DNA of 64,000 nucleotides from Paenibacillus sp. BJ-4 (GTDB lineage: Bacteria; Bacillota; Bacilli; Paenibacillales; Paenibacillaceae), in the NCBI RefSeq assembly GCF_020404765.1, contig NZ_JAIVEM010000006.1:1-64000 (forward strand), written 5' to 3'. Shown piece after piece: positions 54,504 through 63,380 of this stretch. The notes below the pieces were generated by a model that did not search any database, was not told the DNA's origin, and worked only from the letters and a program-made list of their open reading frames with translations. A program made the translations under genes and the position numbers. Within the stretch, counting starts at the first letter, position 1, and the number at the start of each line of letters is the position of its first letter.

Positions 54504-55728
54504 TGGGCGGTCGCAAGTAGTCGGCATACATATCGCGGATGGCGGGACGTGGCATCCCGGTTGCATGTATGGCGGCAGCGGCCGTATCCCAGTCCAGATG
54601 GGGATGTGATCCGGCAGATGGCTTGACCCATACAGGAAGGGTTGCTGTCTGCTTCATCCGTGCCAGCAACTCGCGTCCAGCCGTATTAAAGCCGAGCACA
54701 CGGATATAACCGGGACCTTTCGCCAGCTCAGTGGGAGTCATATTGGCTTTGCCATGATTCAGCAAAATATGTGCAAGCATGCGCTGAAGCTTCGTATGAG
54801 TATACCGCCTTGTCTTGACGGCAGCGAGTAATGCCTCTACCGAGGGCTGGGCCAGCGTGTACAGCGATTGCCGCAGACGATACTCCAGCCCTTCGGTGAC
54901 CTCATGCAGCTCCGCCAGCTGCTGCGGGCTGCGCGTGATCAGGGCGTTCAGCAGGGGCTGGCTGAACGCTTCCCATTGCAGCGGCGCGCGTCTGGCTTGC
55001 CACTCGCGCCGTAAAATCTCCAGCGTTGCCGCAGGTACATACGGCGACGCAGCCTCTGGCCCGCCGTCCAGCAGCAGACGGCGGATGGCCGTAGCGCTGG
55101 CGATGACTCCGTTCGCAGGCGCTACGGCTTCATGGTAGCCCGATCCGGTGCGGGCTACGGTGAAGGGCTTGATTGTGCTGCCCAGCCGTTCCAGCGCAAT
55201 CAAGTAATGCAGCCCGAGCGTATTGTTGGGCTGCTGCATGAGGGCGGCGAGCGCAGCACCGTCCTCCCCTTCGACCGCGAGCGCGGCTGCGGCTCCCGCG
55301 TAGGCGGCAGGATAGCTCGCGCCGCTGCGCAGGCGCTGCGCGATGCCGGCCTTAAGCTCGGCCGGCTCTGCCGCCAGCACGCGGGCCAGCGCGCGGAGCG
55401 GCGCAATGTTTCCGCTCTCGCTGCCGAAGCAGAGCGCGTCGACGACGCCCGTGGCGCGGAGCAGGGCGACCGCCCCGTGGGCAAACCATTCTGCGGGCTG
55501 GATGGCGTAAGCCACAGGCAGCTCCACAACGAGGTCTACGCCCATGGCGAGCGCCATTTCCGTGCGGGACCATTTGTCCGTAATCGCAGGTTCACCCCGC
55601 TGGAGGAAAGGACCACTCATCACAGCCACCGTGCGCTCTGCGCCAGTGATGCGAAGAGACTCTTTCCAGTGATGAACATGTCCGTTATGCAGCGGGTTAT
55701 ACTCTACAATAACTCCAAGTGTTTTCAA
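54493..55728 (-). CDS. tmcAL: tRNA(Met) cytidine acetate ligase
   Basis: Enzyme of 411 residues (YlbM in B. subtilis) that activates acetate with ATP and transfers it to the wobble cytidine of elongator tRNA-Met. The nucleotidyltransferase HxGH-type motif is at the N-terminus (VEYNPLHNGHVHH), followed by MSGPFLQRGEPA and DLVVELP, all diagnostic. The central part (about 54890-55560) is much richer in G and C and in alanine than its neighbours, although the gene is a core one in its usual place. Confidence 0.93.
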   Translation of the reverse strand: MKTLGVIVEYNPLHNGHVHHWKESLRITGAERTVAVMSGPFLQRGEPAITDKWSRTEMALAMGVDLVVELPVAYAIQPAEWFAHGAVALLRATGVVDALCFGSESGNIAPLRALARVLAAEPAELKAGIAQRLRSGASYPAAYAGAAAALAVEGEDGAALAALMQQPNNTLGLHYLIALERLGSTIKPFTVARTGSGYHEAVAPANGVIASATAIRRLLLDGGPEAASPYVPAATLEILRREWQARRAPLQWEAFSQPLLNALITRSPQQLAELHEVTEGLEYRLRQSLYTLAQPSVEALLAAVKTRRYTHTKLQRMLAHILLNHGKANMTPTELAKGPGYIRVLGFNTAGRELLARMKQTATLPVWVKPSAGSHPHLDWDTAAAAIHATGMPRPAIRDMYADYLRPPIMV

Positions 55729-55955
55729 GACGGATGTCGGCTCCTTTCTTTAATAGCTATTCCAGTAACTATTCTGAACAAGGCCATTGAGACCTGGACC
55801 AAAAAGCTTTATACTCGCATTATTGTACACGAAGAGTGGCGGGGGTACGAATGCTCAAAGGTACATCATCCGTACAACGTATTTTCGCTTTCGCATAAAA
55901 CGTGCTGTACCATTGGAAAACCAATGGGTTTGTATGTGGTGTAAAGTGAAAGGTG

Positions 55956-55985
55956 TTGACAAACGACTCGATCAGTCGGTATAAT
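55956..55985 (+). promoter_or_regulatory. Promoter of yceD-rpmF
   Basis: TTGACA at 55956-55961, 18-base spacer, TATAAT at 55980-55985. The spacer contains CGACT-CGATC-AGTCG, a small inverted repeat. Confidence 0.8.
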
Positions 55986-56012
55986 AATTTTTGTTTGTTT
56001 GGAGTGATAGTG

Positions 56013-56531
56013 ATGCAACTATTTTTTCGCAAAGTAGCAGCAAGTGACGGTCCTTTTCCTATCCGTGAATCTCTTAATGTGAGTGAATTGGTGGATGATC
56101 GTGCTGATGTTACGGCCGTTTCCCCGCTGGAGACCGATCTGGTCGCCGTTAGTCTGGGTCAAGGCTTGATGAGCGTGGAAGGCACACTGACCGCAGGTCT
56201 GGACATGCTGTGTTCACGCTGTTTGAGCCCGATGCACGAGGATTTGAAGATTGAATTCCGTGAACGGTTCAAGCAAACCTCTTCAAGTAACGAAGAGGAA
56301 GATGAAGATGGCGAATTTATTGCAGTGACGGAGGATTCCTTCGACATTGCACCGTATTGCAAAGAACTGTTTGTACTGAACGTGCCGTTTGCGCCTGTGT
56401 GCAGTGAGGACTGTCAAGGAATCGCACCCGCGGCCGGACAAAACTGGAGCATCGGCTCCGATGACAGTGACGATGGCAATACGGACAAGATTGATCCGCG
56501 TCTGGCAGGGCTTAAGGATTTTTTTAAATGA
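56013..56531 (+). CDS. yceD: YceD / DUF177 family protein
   Basis: Protein of 172 residues of the YceD family (YlbN in B. subtilis), almost always encoded just before rpmF. The family CxxC pair is visible in LDMLCSRCLSPMHEDL, with a further cysteine pair in CKELFVLNVPFAPVCSEDC. It is thought to act in 23S rRNA or 50S assembly; the exact role is not settled. GGAG lies 7 bases before ATG 56013; rpmF follows 189 bases later. Confidence 0.92.
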   Translation: MQLFFRKVAASDGPFPIRESLNVSELVDDRADVTAVSPLETDLVAVSLGQGLMSVEGTLTAGLDMLCSRCLSPMHEDLKIEFRERFKQTSSSNEEEDEDGEFIAVTEDSFDIAPYCKELFVLNVPFAPVCSEDCQGIAPAAGQNWSIGSDDSDDGNTDKIDPRLAGLKDFFK

Positions 56532-56720
56532 GAATTGAGTTCAATTCTGGAAAAAATCATCATCCACTTATGCTGGAGAGTTACAGAATCCATGCATGGA
56601 TGTTGCAGGCTTGATTCACCGGCTGTAAGATAACTGCTTCCGGTAGTTACCTTCAGTCTTGAATGAGATAAGAAGTCATACCCGCTTTGCGGGGTTGATC
56701 TGGTTAAGGAGGTGGGAATA

Positions 56721-56894
56721 ATGGCAGTACCTCAACGGAGAACATCCAAAACTCGTCGCGACAAACGTCGTACTCACTTTAAACTGGCAGTACCAGGTAT
56801 GGTGAAATGCTCCGAATGCGGCGAATTGAAACTTGCTCACCATGTGTGCAAAGTTTGCGGAACGTACAAAGCTAGAGAGATCATCTCTCAATAA
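56721..56894 (+). CDS. rpmF: Ribosomal protein L32
   Basis: Protein of 57 residues, the normal L32 length: [19 protein letters not shown] at the N-terminus and four cysteines (CSEC and CKVC) of the zinc-binding form. It is part of the 50S subunit. TAAGGAGGTG precedes ATG 56721. It is transcribed with yceD and ends at a strong terminator. Confidence 0.97.
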   Translation: MAVPQRRTSKTRRDKRRTHFKLAVPGMVKCSECGELKLAHHVCKVCGTYKAREIISQ

Positions 56895-56930
56895 TGTCCG
56901 ATAAGTAGATTCTTTGGAATCTTCGCAGGG

Positions 56931-56968
56931 AAAGTGGCGCTTCACTCCAGTGAGGCGCCACTTTTTTT
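56931..56968 (+). terminator. Terminator after rpmF
   Basis: AAAGTGGCGC and GCGCCACTTT pair, with an inner CACT/AGTG, followed by seven T. Confidence 0.92.
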
Positions 56969-57025
56969 ATTTGCATGCTTTCTTTTTTTATTTGCATGCT
57001 TTCTTTTTTTATTTGCATGCTTTCT
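56961..57025 (+). repeat. Three 21-base tandem repeats
   Basis: A unit of about 21 bases (T run, ATTTGCATGC, TTTC) repeats three times; TTGCATGC starts at 56971, 56992 and 57013. It begins within the T tract of the rpmF terminator and ends just before the fapR promoter. Confidence 0.9.
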
Positions 57026-57043
57026 TTTTGTGTCAGCATGCTA

Positions 57044-57069
57044 TATACTGTTTTAGTACCAGGTTCTAA
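57044..57069 (+). promoter_or_regulatory. fapR promoter -10 and FapR box
   Basis: TATACT at 57044-57049 is a likely -10. TTAGTACC-AGG-TTCTAA at 57053-57069 fits the FapR operator (17 bases, TTAGTACC...TAA halves), placed over the transcription start. Malonyl-CoA should release FapR from it. Confidence 0.8.
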
Positions 57070-57213
57070 GAAAGAAGGGCCGAAGGGGTTCCTTTATACA
57101 TACAAGATAACAAACCGGCTTGAAGTTATTGCCGTTAGAACGTGAAGTAACCCGAACCGTCGGCTGAACGGAAGTTTATTGCAGGGAAAGGAGGCGTCAC
57201 TGACATCGAACGT

Positions 57214-57810
57214 TTGCCGAAGAGACAGAGACAGCAGCGGCTGACTCAATTGATTGATGACAATCCGTTCGTAACGGATCAGGAATTGACGAGACAATTG
57301 AAGGTAAGCATTCAGACGATTCGGCTGGATCGGATGGAATTGGGAATCCCGGAATTGCGGGAGCGGCTAAAGCTGATGGCTGAGCGCTCCTACGATCAGG
57401 TTCGTTCCTTGCCTTTACATGAGGTGATCGGGGATATCGTTGATCTTCAATTGGATCGAAGTGGTATTTCCATCTTTGAAATCAAAGAGGAGCACATCTT
57501 TTCACGCACCGGCATTGCACGGGGACATTATGTCTTTGCTCAAGCCAATTCATTGGCTGTCGCCGTGATTAATGATGAGATAGCATTGACCGCTTCGGCG
57601 GATATTCGCTTTGTCCGCCCTGTTCATTTGGGAGAGAAGTGTATTGCCAAGGCATATGTACGCTCAAATCCCGAGCAAAAAGGGAAGGCCAAAGTGGAGG
57701 TATTTGCCTACGTAGGAGAAGAAATGGTGTTTCAAGGAAACTTTGTCGTTTATCGGTCCACGGAGGAAGAGTATAGCGAAGGAGGAAGTCAGCATGCGGA
57801 TCGCCATTGA
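57214..57810 (+). CDS. fapR: FapR, repressor of fatty-acid and phospholipid genes
   Basis: Regulator of 198 residues: N-terminal DeoR-type helix-turn-helix (FVTDQELTRQLKVSIQTIRLDRM) and C-terminal hot-dog domain that binds malonyl-CoA (GHYVFAQANSLAVAVINDEIALTA). It heads the fapR-plsX-fabH-fabD-fabG operon and its own operator lies at 57053-57069. The start is unclear: AAAGGAGG at 57187-57194 is 19 bases before the TTG at 57214; the in-frame codon at the right distance is ATC at 57205. Its end overlaps plsX by 17 bases. Confidence 0.94.
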   Translation: MPKRQRQQRLTQLIDDNPFVTDQELTRQLKVSIQTIRLDRMELGIPELRERLKLMAERSYDQVRSLPLHEVIGDIVDLQLDRSGISIFEIKEEHIFSRTGIARGHYVFAQANSLAVAVINDEIALTASADIRFVRPVHLGEKCIAKAYVRSNPEQKGKAKVEVFAYVGEEMVFQGNFVVYRSTEEEYSEGGSQHADRH

Positions 57811-58786
57811 TGCCATGGGGGGAGATCATGCCCCTGAGGCGACAGTAGAGGGTGCGCTATCTGCGGCGGCGGAATGGAAGGATACAGACATTACGCTGGT
57901 TGGTGATCGTGAACGGATTGAATCGGTTCTGAACGGCAGAGCGTTGCCTGCGAACCTCAGCATTCGTCATGCATCCGAAATGATAGATGCGCAGGACGAG
58001 CCTGTAAAGGCAGTGCGGCGCAAAAAGGATGCCTCAATGGTTGTAGCTGGCCGAATGGTCAGAGAAGGCGAAGCGGATGCCATGATATCTGCAGGTAATA
58101 CTGGTGCGTTAATGACCACAGGGTTGCTGGTGGTTGGAAGAATGGAAGGGATTGAGCGTCCGGCCCTTGCCCCGATGATACCGACGATTGATGATCAGGG
58201 TGTACTGGCACTGGACTTGGGGGCCAATATGGATGCCAAGCCCGAGCATCTCGCCCAGTATGCATTGATGGGGAGCTTGTATCGTCAGAAGGTTCACGGT
58301 ATAGCTTCTCCGAGGGTAGGTCTGCTGAATGTCGGGACCGAAGCTGGGAAGGGCAATGAATTAACGAAATTGGCATTTCCTCTCATTGAGCAGTTACCTG
58401 TCCATTTTGTGGGTAATGTCGAATCTAGAGACGTGTTAACCGGAAATTGTGATGTACTGGTGTGCGACGGATTTGCCGGAAACATCATGCTAAAATCGCT
58501 GGAAGGTACGGCCGGAGCGATATTTTCTCTCCTTAAAGAGAAGTTCACCAAATCTTTAAAGACCAAGCTGGCGGCGGCATTGATTATGCCCGAACTTCGC
58601 AGTCTGAAGGATAAGCTGGACTATAAGGAGCATGGCGGAGCTCCCTTGCTGGGGCTGAGCGGACTCGTCTTGAAAAGTCACGGTTCGTCTGACGGCGTTG
58701 CCGTCAAAAATGCGGTAAGACAGGCCCGTACGGCCTTGCAAAACCAATTGGTGGAAAGTATATCCAAGGAAATCAGCAGGAAGTGA
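57794..58786 (+). CDS. plsX: Phosphate acyltransferase PlsX
   Basis: Enzyme of 330 residues that converts acyl-ACP to acyl phosphate for PlsY, the first step of phospholipid synthesis. The N-terminal MRIAIDAMGGDHAPEATVEG and later SAGNTGALMT and VCDGFAGNIMLKSLEG are diagnostic. GAAGGAGG precedes ATG 57794, which overlaps the end of fapR. Peripheral membrane protein. With the DegV protein at 39707 it would also use exogenous fatty acids. Confidence 0.97.
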   Translation: MRIAIDAMGGDHAPEATVEGALSAAAEWKDTDITLVGDRERIESVLNGRALPANLSIRHASEMIDAQDEPVKAVRRKKDASMVVAGRMVREGEADAMISAGNTGALMTTGLLVVGRMEGIERPALAPMIPTIDDQGVLALDLGANMDAKPEHLAQYALMGSLYRQKVHGIASPRVGLLNVGTEAGKGNELTKLAFPLIEQLPVHFVGNVESRDVLTGNCDVLVCDGFAGNIMLKSLEGTAGAIFSLLKEKFTKSLKTKLAAALIMPELRSLKDKLDYKEHGGAPLLGLSGLVLKSHGSSDGVAVKNAVRQARTALQNQLVESISKEISRK

Positions 58787-58794
58787 GTGACGAT

Positions 58795-59784
58795 ATGAAT
58801 AAATTACGGCCGGTTGGTGTTATCGGAACGGGGAAATATGTTCCTGAGAAAATTCTGACCAATAAAGATCTGGAAGCCATCGTAGAAACAAGTGACGAAT
58901 GGATTGTTAGTCGTACAGGGATTCAGGAGCGCCATATTGCGGCACCGGAGCAGGCTACATCGGATTTGGCTTATGAAGCTGCGATAAAGGCGTTGAAGTC
59001 TGCCGGCATGAAGGCAGAGGATTTGGATCTGATTATTGTAGCTACGGTTACACCGGATACGGCATTTCCGTCAACTGCCTGCATTCTTCAGGATAAGTTG
59101 GGAGCAAAAGGTGCAGCGGCTTTCGATTTGTCTGCAGCATGCTCGGGTTTTGTGTATGGGCTGGCAACGGCAACAAGCTTCATTAAGACAGGGATTTATA
59201 ACAATGCGTTGATCATAGGGGCAGACTGTCTTTCCCGCATTACAGATTATACCGACCGCAATACCTGTGTTCTTTTTGGAGACGGTGCAGGAGCTGTAGT
59301 GATTGGTGAAGTACCTGAAGGTAGAGGATTTCAATCCTTTGATCTTGGTGCCGAAGGTGCGGGAGGCAGCTTGCTTAAGTTGGAAGCTGGCGGTTCGCGT
59401 TTGCCAGCGAGTGCGGATACAATAGAAAATAAACAGCACTATATCTACATGAACGGACGCGAAGTGTTCAAGTTTGCGGTCCGTGTGATGGGAACAGCTA
59501 CGGTTGATGTATTGGAAAAAGCAGGTTTGACCAAAGATGACATCGATCTATTCGTTCCGCATCAAGCCAATATTCGCATCATCCAGTCGGCGATGCAGCG
59601 TTTGGACTTGCCAGAAGAAAAGGTAGTCGTCAATGTTAATAAATATGCAAATACATCTGCAGCATCAATCCCTCTTGCTCTTGTAGAAGCAGCTGAGCAA
59701 GGCCGTATGAAGGAAGGCGACCGGATATTAATGGTGGGCTTCGGCGGCGGGTTAACCTGGGGTGCGTCGGTTCTTGTCTGGTAA
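58795..59784 (+). CDS. fabH: 3-oxoacyl-ACP synthase III
   Basis: Condensing enzyme of 329 residues that starts each fatty acid from acyl-CoA and malonyl-ACP. Catalytic triad: Cys116 in SAACSGFVYG, His in VPHQANIRI and Asn in NKYANTSAASIP. In Paenibacillus it uses branched starters, which sets the iso/anteiso lipids (family knowledge). The ATG at 58795 is preferred; a GTG at 58783 overlaps the plsX stop but directly abuts its ribosome site. Confidence 0.96.
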   Translation: MNKLRPVGVIGTGKYVPEKILTNKDLEAIVETSDEWIVSRTGIQERHIAAPEQATSDLAYEAAIKALKSAGMKAEDLDLIIVATVTPDTAFPSTACILQDKLGAKGAAAFDLSAACSGFVYGLATATSFIKTGIYNNALIIGADCLSRITDYTDRNTCVLFGDGAGAVVIGEVPEGRGFQSFDLGAEGAGGSLLKLEAGGSRLPASADTIENKQHYIYMNGREVFKFAVRVMGTATVDVLEKAGLTKDDIDLFVPHQANIRIIQSAMQRLDLPEEKVVVNVNKYANTSAASIPLALVEAAEQGRMKEGDRILMVGFGGGLTWGASVLVW

Positions 59785-59865
59785 GAAGACGGCGGGTTTG
59801 ATACAATATTGAATTTGTCAGGTACTTTACAGGACAAGCATTGGATACAGAGAGGTGCATACAAG

Positions 59866-60807
59866 ATGGGCAAAACGGCATTTATATTTCCCGGTCAGGG
59901 TTCACAAGCTGTAGGTATGGCTAAAGACGCTTATGAAGCGATTCCAGCTGCAAAGGAAGTGTTCCGTCAAGCGGACGAGCGGTTGGGTTTCGCGCTAAGC
60001 ACACTGATTTTTGAAGGGCCGGACACAGCTTTGAAACAGACATCGAATACACAGCCTGCGCTGTTAACGGCAAGCATTGCATTATATGAAGCGTTCAAGG
60101 AAAAAGGGATTCGTCCTGATTATGTGGCTGGGCACAGCCTTGGGGAGTACAGCGCGCTTGTTGCTTCCGGTGTCCTTGCATTCGAGGACGCGGTTGAGAT
60201 CGTACGTGCACGTGGCGAGTTCATGGAGCAGGCGATACCTGATGGACAAGGCGGGATGGCTGCTGTGTTGGGAGCTGACCGTGAAGCACTGGCAGCACTA
60301 TGCCGTAATATTACGGAGTCTGGTCAACTGGTAGAACTGGCGAACATCAACTGCCCCGGACAAATTGTTGTATCTGGCACGAAGGAAGGTGTAGCTGCGG
60401 TCGCTGAACGTGTGAAGGAAGCAGGCGGCAAGCGTGCTATTGCTTTGGAAGTCAGCGGTCCTTTCCATTCTTCATTGATGAAGGAAGCGGCGACTAAGCT
60501 TTCCGACAAGCTGGAGGGCGTGGATTTCTCCGAAGCTCGGATTCCGGTTGTGGCTAATGTAACGGCAAAACCTGTGTGTGGTGGTAACGAAATTCGCCAG
60601 CTGCTGGTGGAGCAAGTCTATTCCCCGGTACTGTGGGAAGACAGCGTGGCATGGCTGCTGGAACAGGGTGTTGACACCTTTATTGAGTTTGGTCCGGGAA
60701 GTGTTTTAACCGGATTGGTTAAAAAGATCAACAAAACGGTTAAGCTGTATAATATAAGCAGCTTGGAGTCGTTTGCTTCTGTGACGGAGGCCTTGGAGGT
60801 CCGCTAA
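59866..60807 (+). CDS. fabD: Malonyl-CoA:ACP transacylase
   Basis: Enzyme of 313 residues moving malonyl from CoA to the acyl carrier protein. FPGQGSQAVGM at the N-terminus, the nucleophile Ser91 in AGHSLGEYSAL and the catalytic His in SGPFHSSLM are visible. AGAGGTG lies before ATG 59866. It is 81 bases after fabH and 39 before fabG in the fab operon. Confidence 0.97.
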   Translation: MGKTAFIFPGQGSQAVGMAKDAYEAIPAAKEVFRQADERLGFALSTLIFEGPDTALKQTSNTQPALLTASIALYEAFKEKGIRPDYVAGHSLGEYSALVASGVLAFEDAVEIVRARGEFMEQAIPDGQGGMAAVLGADREALAALCRNITESGQLVELANINCPGQIVVSGTKEGVAAVAERVKEAGGKRAIALEVSGPFHSSLMKEAATKLSDKLEGVDFSEARIPVVANVTAKPVCGGNEIRQLLVEQVYSPVLWEDSVAWLLEQGVDTFIEFGPGSVLTGLVKKINKTVKLYNISSLESFASVTEALEVR

Positions 60808-60846
60808 AAGTAATAGTTATCTATATACTTGCAAGGAGGGACTATG

Positions 60847-61596
60847 ATGTCTAAGCCATTAAGTGGAAAAACGGCGCTGGTTACGGGAGCATCACGCGGA
60901 ATTGGACGTAGTATCGCGCTGGCGCTGGCTGAAGCAGGCGCTAATGTGGCGGTAAACTATGCTGGCAGCGAAAGGGCTGCGGCTGAGGTTGCAGAGCAGA
61001 TTCGAGCCATGGGCGTGGAGGCTATTACAGTCCAGGCCAATGTCGGGCGTGCTGACGAGGCGGACCGGTTAATCAAGGATGTAATTGACGCTTGGGGCAA
61101 GATTGACATCCTCGTGAATAATGCAGGAATAACAAGAGATAATTTAATTATGCGCATGAAGGAAGAAGAGTTCGACCAAGTGATTGAAACGAATCTGAAA
61201 GGCGTGTTTAATTGTCTCAAGGCGGCAACACGACCTATGATGAAGCAACGTTCCGGTCGAATTATCAATATTTCTTCTGTTGTCGGTGTACTTGGCAATG
61301 CAGGTCAAGCAAACTATGTAGCTGCTAAGGCGGGAGTGATTGGTCTCACCAAATCCTCTGCTAGAGAGCTTGCTTCGAGGGGCATTACAGTAAACTGTAT
61401 AGCTCCCGGATTTATCGATACGGAGATGACGCAGGTGCTGGCTGACGATTTGCGTGATAGTATGCTCAGTGGTATTCCGCTGGCCCGTCTCGGACGGCCT
61501 GAGGAAATTGCGAACGTGGTGCTGTTCTTGGCCTCGGATGCTTCCTCATACATGACGGGCCAGACTTTGCATGTGGATGGCGGCATGTACATGTAA
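60847..61596 (+). CDS. fabG: 3-oxoacyl-ACP reductase
   Basis: NADPH-dependent short-chain dehydrogenase of 249 residues. The cofactor loop [12 protein letters not shown], the active-site Ser in NISSVVG and the YVAAK motif are all present. It reduces 3-oxoacyl-ACP in each elongation cycle. AAGGAGGG fits ATG 60847 (6 bases); ATG 60844 is an alternative. Confidence 0.97.
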   Translation: MSKPLSGKTALVTGASRGIGRSIALALAEAGANVAVNYAGSERAAAEVAEQIRAMGVEAITVQANVGRADEADRLIKDVIDAWGKIDILVNNAGITRDNLIMRMKEEEFDQVIETNLKGVFNCLKAATRPMMKQRSGRIINISSVVGVLGNAGQANYVAAKAGVIGLTKSSARELASRGITVNCIAPGFIDTEMTQVLADDLRDSMLSGIPLARLGRPEEIANVVLFLASDASSYMTGQTLHVDGGMYM

Positions 61597-61705
61597 TTAC
61601 TTGCTGCTAATCCGCATGCCCCGATGAAGAGTAGTAAATGAAAGCTCTCTTCTATGGCATTTTAATTGTAATTTTCGTATAATACCTAAGGAGGAGGTGA
61701 GCCGG

Positions 61706-61939
61706 ATGTCCGACGTATTGGAGCGCGTAAAACGCATTGTCGTTGACCGTTTGGGAGCCGACGAAGCCGAAGTTACACTTGAAGCATCTTTTAAAGATGA
61801 TTTAGGCGCTGATTCTCTCGATGTAGTTGAATTGGTTATGGAATTGGAAGATGAGTTTGATATGGAAATCTCTGATGAAGATGCAGAGAAAATTACAACT
61901 GTAGGTGAAGTTGTAAAGTACATACAATCTCATACCTAA
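61706..61939 (+). CDS. acpP: Acyl carrier protein
   Basis: Acidic protein of 77 residues. Ser37 in [10 protein letters not shown] carries the phosphopantetheine arm whose precursor CoaD makes. AAGGAGGAGGTGA precedes ATG 61706; a GTG at 61697 lies in that ribosome site. It is 109 bases after fabG and followed by a hairpin. Confidence 0.97.
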   Translation: MSDVLERVKRIVVDRLGADEAEVTLEASFKDDLGADSLDVVELVMELEDEFDMEISDEDAEKITTVGEVVKYIQSHT

Positions 61940-61951
61940 TTCATGTCAACA

Positions 61952-61985
61952 AAAGTCCCGTTCTGTTACAGGCGGGACTTTCTCC
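61952..61985 (+). terminator. Hairpin after acpP
   Basis: AAAGTCCCG and CGGGACTTT pair around a 12-base loop; the T run is short, so termination may be partial, with read-through to fabF. Confidence 0.65.
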
Positions 61986-62129
61986 TAATTATACAGATTG
62001 AACTAAAGACGGAATTGCCGTGTGTTTGATTATACGGCATTACTAACTTTAGTTGATTCTATATTATTTCTGCGCACAAAGCGTGCGGCCTTAAAATACA
62101 ATTTGCAGTAGACATAGAGGTGATTATCT

Positions 62130-63368
62130 TTGAAACAACGAGTTGTCATAACAGGAATGGGTGTAATCACTTCGCTGGGACAGGATTTGAACACACTGTG
62201 GGATAATCTGATGGCTGGAAAATCTGGCATCAGCCCAATCGAGGCTTTCGATACGACTGACTATCCTACGAAAATAGCCGCTTCCGTGAAGGATTTTAAT
62301 CCAGAGGATTATATTGAACGCAAGGACGCACGTAAAATGGACCGCTTTGTACAGTTTGCGGTTGCAGCCAGTAAACTGGCGCTTAAGGATAGCGGACTTG
62401 TCATTGGAGAGAATGCGGAAGCTGAGCGTGTTGGTGTATCTGTAGGCTCGGGCATTGGCGGATTGGGTACTTGGGAGGATCAGCATCGTACATTAATGGA
62501 AAAGGGACCTAAACGCGTAAGCCCTTTCTTTATCCCGATGATGATTGCCAATATGGGCTCCGGTCAAGTGTCCATTTCACTCGGTGCCAAAGGACCCAAT
62601 ACATCGCCAGTAACGGCTTGTGCCACAGGCAGTCATGCCATTGGTGATTCCTACCGTATGATTCAGCGTGGTGATGCTGACGTCATGATCTGCGGCGGAG
62701 CTGAGGCGACGATTCGTCCGATCGGTATGGCTGGATTTTGTTCCATGCGGGCGATGTCCACACGTAACGATGAACCTGAAAAGGCAAGCCGGCCTTTTGA
62801 TACGGAAAGAGATGGATTCGTGATGGGCGAAGGCTCTGGTGTTCTGATCCTGGAATCGCTGGATCATGCTTTGGAGCGTGGTGCGCGTATTTACGGTGAA
62901 GTAATTGGCTATGGATTGTCCGGCGATGCTCATCATATGACGGAGCCTGATCCTGAGGGTGCGGCACGCTGCATCAGAATGGCGATCCGCGATGCTGGAT
63001 TGAAGCCGGAGGAGATTGATTATATCAACGCTCACGGCACATCGACTCCAGTGGGTGATAAATCTGAAACGGAAGCAGTCAAGAAAACGCTTGGAGAGCA
63101 TGCTTATAAGGTGGCGATCAGCTCAACCAAGTCGATGACAGGGCATCTATTGGGTGCAGCGGGCGGCGTTGAAGCTATAATCTGTGGTCTTGCCCTTCAG
63201 CATCAGACGATTCCGCCTACGATTAATCTGGATAATCAAGACCCGGAATGCGATCTTGATTATGTGCCTAACAAGCCAAGAAAAGCGGAACTGAATGTGG
63301 TTATGTCCAATTCCTTTGGTTTTGGCGGTCACAATGCTACGGTTATTCTAAAAAAATATGAAGCGTAA
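62130..63368 (+). CDS. fabF: 3-oxoacyl-ACP synthase II
   Basis: Condensing enzyme of 412 residues for chain elongation. Catalytic residues: Cys164 in [11 protein letters not shown], His in [11 protein letters not shown] and His in [15 protein letters not shown]. The start is a TTG after AGAGGTGATT. A 190-base gap with a partial terminator separates it from acpP; rnc follows 12 bases later. Confidence 0.97.
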   Translation: MKQRVVITGMGVITSLGQDLNTLWDNLMAGKSGISPIEAFDTTDYPTKIAASVKDFNPEDYIERKDARKMDRFVQFAVAASKLALKDSGLVIGENAEAERVGVSVGSGIGGLGTWEDQHRTLMEKGPKRVSPFFIPMMIANMGSGQVSISLGAKGPNTSPVTACATGSHAIGDSYRMIQRGDADVMICGGAEATIRPIGMAGFCSMRAMSTRNDEPEKASRPFDTERDGFVMGEGSGVLILESLDHALERGARIYGEVIGYGLSGDAHHMTEPDPEGAARCIRMAIRDAGLKPEEIDYINAHGTSTPVGDKSETEAVKKTLGEHAYKVAISSTKSMTGHLLGAAGGVEAIICGLALQHQTIPPTINLDNQDPECDLDYVPNKPRKAELNVVMSNSFGFGGHNATVILKKYEA

Positions 63369-63380
63369 GGGGTCAGTTCG

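Noticed and set aside
56961..57025. Possible CRISPR array
   Set aside because: The repeats are directly tandem without spacers and no cas genes are near.
62577..63101. 174-codon frame antisense to fabF
   Set aside because: Mirror of a highly conserved enzyme; no start signals.
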